Notes under the pieces: generated by a model
Databases searched by the model: none
The model's input: only the letters and a program-made list of their open reading frames with translations
Told to the model about the DNA's origin: nothing
Source: CAZYBO01 sp964645205
GTDB lineage: Bacteria > Pseudomonadota > Alphaproteobacteria > Rickettsiales > SXRF01
Length of the DNA stretch: 64,000 bases
NCBI GenBank assembly: GCA_964645205.1
Contig: CAZYBO010000001.1
Span: forward strand, 186,001-250,000
Direction: 5' to 3'
In this document: piece after piece, positions 60,674 to 64,000 of the stretch
How positions within the stretch are numbered: the first letter of the stretch is position 1
Layout of the letters: the number at the start of each line of letters is the position of its first letter
Position numbers and translations under genes: made by a program

Positions 60674-61855
60674 TCACTTCCTCGGCAACCTCACACTAGC
60701 CACGGCTTGCGCCGCAATACCCTCGCCGCGTCCGGTGAAACCCAGTTTTTCCGTGGTGGTGGCTTTGATGCTCACGCGATCTTCGTCAAGTTTCAGCAGT
60801 TGCGAAATGTGGGTTCGCATCGCCTGCCGGTGCTCGGAGATTTTCGGGCGCTCGCAGATGAGGGTGAGGTCGAGATGGATGATTTCGCCGCCGCGGTTTT
60901 TGAGCAGTTCATAAGCATGTAGCAGGAAACGCGAGGAATCCGCGCCCTGCCATTTGCGGTCGTCGGGAGGGAAATGCATCCCGATGTCACCCGCGCCGAT
61001 CGCACCCAAGATAGCATCCACCAAAGCGTGCAGTCCCACGTCGGCGTCGGAATGGCCGACCAGCCCGTGTGTGAAGGGAATGTTGATGCCGCAGAGTTTG
61101 ACATGCTGGCGGCTGGTGGGCGTGTCGGAATCATGCAGCCCGAGCTGGTGTACATCGAAGCCGATGCCGGTACGCATTTCGTAATCGAACGAGAGCAGGG
61201 TGGTCATGCGATCCATGTCCTTTGCTGTGGTGATTTTGATGTTGTCTGCGTCGCCTTCGACCAATGCCACCGGCACGCCAGCTTTTTCCAGCAAGGCGGC
61301 GTCGTCGGTGAGGCCTGCCCCGATATGCGCGCGGTGGGCTTCCCAGAGCGTGTCGAAATGAAAACCCTGCGGCGTCTGCACGGCATAAAGCCCGTCACGC
61401 GATACGGTTTCGCTCACATGGCCGTTTGCCACGCGCTTGACCGTGTCCACCACCGGCAGGGCGGGGATAACAGCCTGATCGGTGTCCAGTGCGGCCAACA
61501 CGCGGGAAATGAGGTCAGGATGAACCAGCGGTCGGGCGATATCGTGCACCAATACGCGCTCCGGCTTGCGGTGCGCGATACTTTCCAGCCCCAGCCGCAC
61601 CGATTCCTGTCGCGTGTCGCCGCCTATAACGCAGGGAAATAGCGTAAGACCTTCGACCTCCTTCTTATACAGCGCATGGTGCTCCCGGCGGATAACCACC
61701 CGCACGCCATCTATTTCCGGGTGCGCTAGGAAGGCTTTAACCGTGTGCCGAAGCAGGCTGGCGTCGCCCAGTTGCAGGTAGGGCTTGGGCAATTCGGCCT
61801 GCATTCGCTCGCTTTTCCCGGCGGCTACGAGGATCGCTATGGTTTTTTCGCTCAT
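60674..61855 (-). CDS. ispDF: Bifunctional IspD/IspF isoprenoid enzyme
   Basis: A 393-residue fusion of two MEP-pathway enzymes. Residues 1-225: CDP-ME synthase (LVAAGKSERMQAELPKPYLQ; VLVHDIARPLV; AVQTPQGFHFDTL). Residues 235-393: MECDP synthase (RTGIGFDVHQLG; GHSDADVGLHALVDAILGAI; EKLGFTGRGEGIAAQAVASV). The start at 61855 gives the standard IspD N-terminus. Divergent from dusB. Confidence 0.96.
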   Translation of the reverse strand: MSEKTIAILVAAGKSERMQAELPKPYLQLGDASLLRHTVKAFLAHPEIDGVRVVIRREHHALYKKEVEGLTLFPCVIGGDTRQESVRLGLESIAHRKPERVLVHDIARPLVHPDLISRVLAALDTDQAVIPALPVVDTVKRVANGHVSETVSRDGLYAVQTPQGFHFDTLWEAHRAHIGAGLTDDAALLEKAGVPVALVEGDADNIKITTAKDMDRMTTLLSFDYEMRTGIGFDVHQLGLHDSDTPTSRQHVKLCGINIPFTHGLVGHSDADVGLHALVDAILGAIGAGDIGMHFPPDDRKWQGADSSRFLLHAYELLKNRGGEIIHLDLTLICERPKISEHRQAMRTHISQLLKLDEDRVSIKATTTEKLGFTGRGEGIAAQAVASVRLPRK

Positions 61856-61934
61856 AAGAGGGCGGAATTCCTTGAAAATTAACGCAATATGCGTTATGAA
61901 CGCGCAGTTTAACGTGACAGCGGCGTAAAAGACA

Positions 61935-62960
61935 ATGGCAAATTCTGTTTCACCAATTTCCATCGGCCCGATCCAAATCGGCGACCCTGTGTGGCTCGCG
62001 CCGATGACGGGCGTGTCCGACCTCCCGTTTCGCAAGCTGGTGAAACGCTACGGCGTGGGTATGGTCGTGTCGGAAATGATCGCCTCGCGTGCGATGATTC
62101 TGGAGACGCGCAACGTGCTGCGCATGGCGAGCTTCTCGCCGGAGGAAAATCCGTTCGCGGTGCAGCTTGCAGGCTGCGACCCGCAGGTGATGGGCGAAGC
62201 GGCCAAGCTCAACGAAGACCGCGGCGCGCACATGATCGACATTAATTTCGGCTGCCCGGTGAAAAAAGTGGTAGGCGGCTATGCGGGTTCGGCGCTGCTG
62301 CGCGATGAACCGCTGGCGGCAAAAATCCTTGAAGCCACCGTGAAGGCGGTGAAGATTCCCGTAACGCTGAAAATGCGCACCGGTTGGGACGACAGCAACC
62401 GCAACGCGCCAAAAATCGCCAAAATCGCGGAAGATATGGGCATCCAGCTTATCACCGTGCACGGGCGCACACGCTGCCAGATGTATCGCGGCCATGCGGA
62501 CTGGTCGTTCGTGCGGCAGGTGAAGGATGCGGTGAAACTGCCCGTGATCGTCAACGGCGACATCAATACGCTGGACGACGTGGATACGGCGCTGGCGCAA
62601 TCGGGCGCGAACGGGGTGATGATCGGGCGCGGCTCATATGGCCGCCCGTGGTTCCCCGCGCAGGTCTGCCATTATCTGAAAACCGGCGAGAAAATGCCGG
62701 CTCCGCCGCTGGACGAACAGCGCGACGTAGTGCTCGCGCATTACGAAGAGATGCTGTCGCATTACGGCACGCAGAACGGCAGCATGGTTGCGCGCAAGCA
62801 TATCGGCTGGTATTCCACCGGGATGTTCGATTCCTCCAGCTTCCGCCAGCGCGTGAATACGATGATGGACCCCGAAGAGGTAAAGCGCGAAATCCGTGAG
62901 TTTTACGACGCCACCATGAACCATGCCAGCCAGCCCGAACATCAGCAGCTCGCCGCGTAA
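61935..62960 (+). CDS. dusB: tRNA-dihydrouridine synthase B
   Basis: A 341-residue flavoenzyme reducing uridine in tRNA. LAPMTGVSDLPFRKLVKRYG, the catalytic Cys in INFGCPVKKVVGGYAGSALL, TLKMRTGWDD and HGRTRCQMYRGHADW. ntrB starts 38 bases inside its 3' end, the classic dusB-ntrBC arrangement. Confidence 0.95.
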   Translation: MANSVSPISIGPIQIGDPVWLAPMTGVSDLPFRKLVKRYGVGMVVSEMIASRAMILETRNVLRMASFSPEENPFAVQLAGCDPQVMGEAAKLNEDRGAHMIDINFGCPVKKVVGGYAGSALLRDEPLAAKILEATVKAVKIPVTLKMRTGWDDSNRNAPKIAKIAEDMGIQLITVHGRTRCQMYRGHADWSFVRQVKDAVKLPVIVNGDINTLDDVDTALAQSGANGVMIGRGSYGRPWFPAQVCHYLKTGEKMPAPPLDEQRDVVLAHYEEMLSHYGTQNGSMVARKHIGWYSTGMFDSSSFRQRVNTMMDPEEVKREIREFYDATMNHASQPEHQQLAA

Positions 62961-64000
62961 TTTTCAGCAGGACGCGGCGTATCTCAACGCCCTTCCGTCA
63001 GCGCTGATCGCCATCGACCGTGCCTTGCACATCACGTACCTGAATCATGCCGCCGAGATGTTGTTGTCAGCTAGCCTGTCGCAATTTCGCGGCAAACCGC
63101 TGACGGCGCTATTCCCGCTGGATAGCGACGATAAAAAACTCATTGCCCGCATATTCCGCGATGCGGAGGAAATCAGCCTGCATGAAGTGATGCTGCCGCT
63201 GGCACACGGAGAAACCAGCGTGACGCTGCATCTTACACCTGTGCTGACTTCCGGGCAGAGCGAAGAAGTGCTGCTTACCATAGAAAAAACGGAAGGGTTT
63301 CAGAAGCTCTCCGCGAGTGAATGGAAGAAAGAAATAAGCCGTGCAGCAGGCATCATCGGCGCGATGATCGCACATGAGGTAAAAAACCCGCTTTCGGGCA
63401 TTCGCGGCGCAGCACAGATGCTGAAGGAAGATGTGGCCGACGAGCATAAGCAGCTTGCGGAGTTGATCTATCTCGAATCAGGGCGTATCCGCGATTTGCT
63501 GGCGCAGGTGGATATGTTCGCTGACGAAACCTCGGTTCAATTGCAGCCGGTGAATATCCATGAAGTACTGCAATATGTGATTTCCGTGGCACGCGCGGGG
63601 TTCGCCAGCCATGTGACGTTCAAGGAGCTGTACGATCCCTCGCTGCCGCTTGTATCTGCGCAGCGTGAGCGACTGGTGCAGCTGTTCCTGAACCTCATTA
63701 AAAATGCGGCGGAAGCTCTGGAAAACAATGCAGAGGCCTGCATCACCATTACCACCGCCTACCGCAGCGGATACCGTCTCCGCGATGCCGCGACGCAAAA
63801 ATCCCTGCCGGTGATCGTAAGCATCGGTGATAACGGCGCAGGCATCGCACCGCATTTGCACGCCAAACTGTTTGAGCCATTTTTCACTTCCAAAGGCGAA
63901 GGCAGGGGTATGGGGTTGGCCATCACCGCCAAAATCGCCACCGACCTCGGCGCCGTAGTGGAGCTGGATAGTGACTACAAAAACGGCGCGAAATTCAATG
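62923..64000 (+). CDS. ntrB: Nitrogen regulation sensor kinase NtrB, 5' part
   Basis: Cytosolic histidine kinase that phosphorylates NtrC under nitrogen limitation; 359 codons visible, open at the right edge. N-terminal PAS-like domain (LNALPSALIAIDRALHITYL), phospho-acceptor His in IAHEVKNPLSGIRGAAQML, N box LFLNLIKNAAEAL, G1 GDNGAGIAPH, F box FEPFFTSK and G2 GRGMGLAITAKIA. Starts within dusB. PII (GlnB) control is a family property. Confidence 0.93.
   Translation, partial: MPASPNISSSPRNFQQDAAYLNALPSALIAIDRALHITYLNHAAEMLLSASLSQFRGKPLTALFPLDSDDKKLIARIFRDAEEISLHEVMLPLAHGETSVTLHLTPVLTSGQSEEVLLTIEKTEGFQKLSASEWKKEISRAAGIIGAMIAHEVKNPLSGIRGAAQMLKEDVADEHKQLAELIYLESGRIRDLLAQVDMFADETSVQLQPVNIHEVLQYVISVARAGFASHVTFKELYDPSLPLVSAQRERLVQLFLNLIKNAAEALENNAEACITITTAYRSGYRLRDAATQKSLPVIVSIGDNGAGIAPHLHAKLFEPFFTSKGEGRGMGLAITAKIATDLGAVVELDSDYKNGAKFN

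Noticed and set aside
1..64000. CRISPR array
   Set aside because: No series of regularly spaced direct repeats was seen on either strand.

Overview
The window comes from a GC-rich alphaproteobacterium. The evidence is its chromosomal gene orders: lepB-rnc-era; an ispD-ispF fusion beside pncC and pgpA; and dusB overlapping ntrB. I do not place it below class level. No rRNA or CRISPR array was seen.

Left chromosome (1-7900). The 3' part of a copper-type P-ATPase and a His-rich lipoprotein precede a tight operon: PHA synthase, acetoacetyl-CoA reductase, FabI-type enoyl reductase, a MaoC/phosphotransacylase fusion and acetate kinase. Together they could link polyhydroxybutyrate precursors to acyl-phosphate and ATP formation. 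A possible 34-residue peptide and two paralogous small proteins follow.

Prophage A (about 7.9-35.0 kb). It is read mostly on the minus strand from a CI/Cro-like switch at 31.2-31.9 kb through replication genes, DNA methyltransferases, terminase, head, tail and lysis. A serine-recombinase cassette lies on the plus strand at 32.6-35.0 kb. Cargo includes a thioredoxin-type arsenate reductase, an initiator-like tRNA-Met(CAT) and two DUF3489 genes, each divergent from a methyltransferase. The prophage is scarred. The head protease gene has lost its catalytic core. The tail terminator is spliced onto a DUF2163 C-terminus, so the tail tube, chaperones and tape measure are absent.

Defence-type island (35.0-40.5 kb). 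A GIY-YIG restriction enzyme, a C5 methyltransferase and Vsr form an R-M unit. Beside it, an XRE regulator plus ImmA/IrrE protease pair is divergent from a ComEC-like metallo-beta-lactamase and a four-helix membrane protein. The shared control region holds back-to-back promoters and a repeated operator. This four-gene unit is the best candidate here for an undescribed system.

Junk and efflux (40.5-48.2 kb). A 98-nt element with a perfect 16-bp inverted repeat, a frameshifted secreted-protein gene and an orphan IS200/IS605-like end with four stem-loops precede a GbsR/MarR regulator and a complete RND efflux operon. The operon ends inside a broken metallophosphoesterase gene.

Prophage remnant B (48.2-51.9 kb). 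A second lysis cassette lies directly behind a recombinase gene fused in frame to a phage structural protein, as if a whole prophage had collapsed by one deletion. A tRNA-Ser(GCT) follows.

Right chromosome (52.4-64.0 kb). lepB, rnc, era, a Tat-type sulfatase, rmuC, glmU, pncC, pgpA, ispDF, dusB and the 5' part of ntrB, with two families of inverted extragenic repeats.
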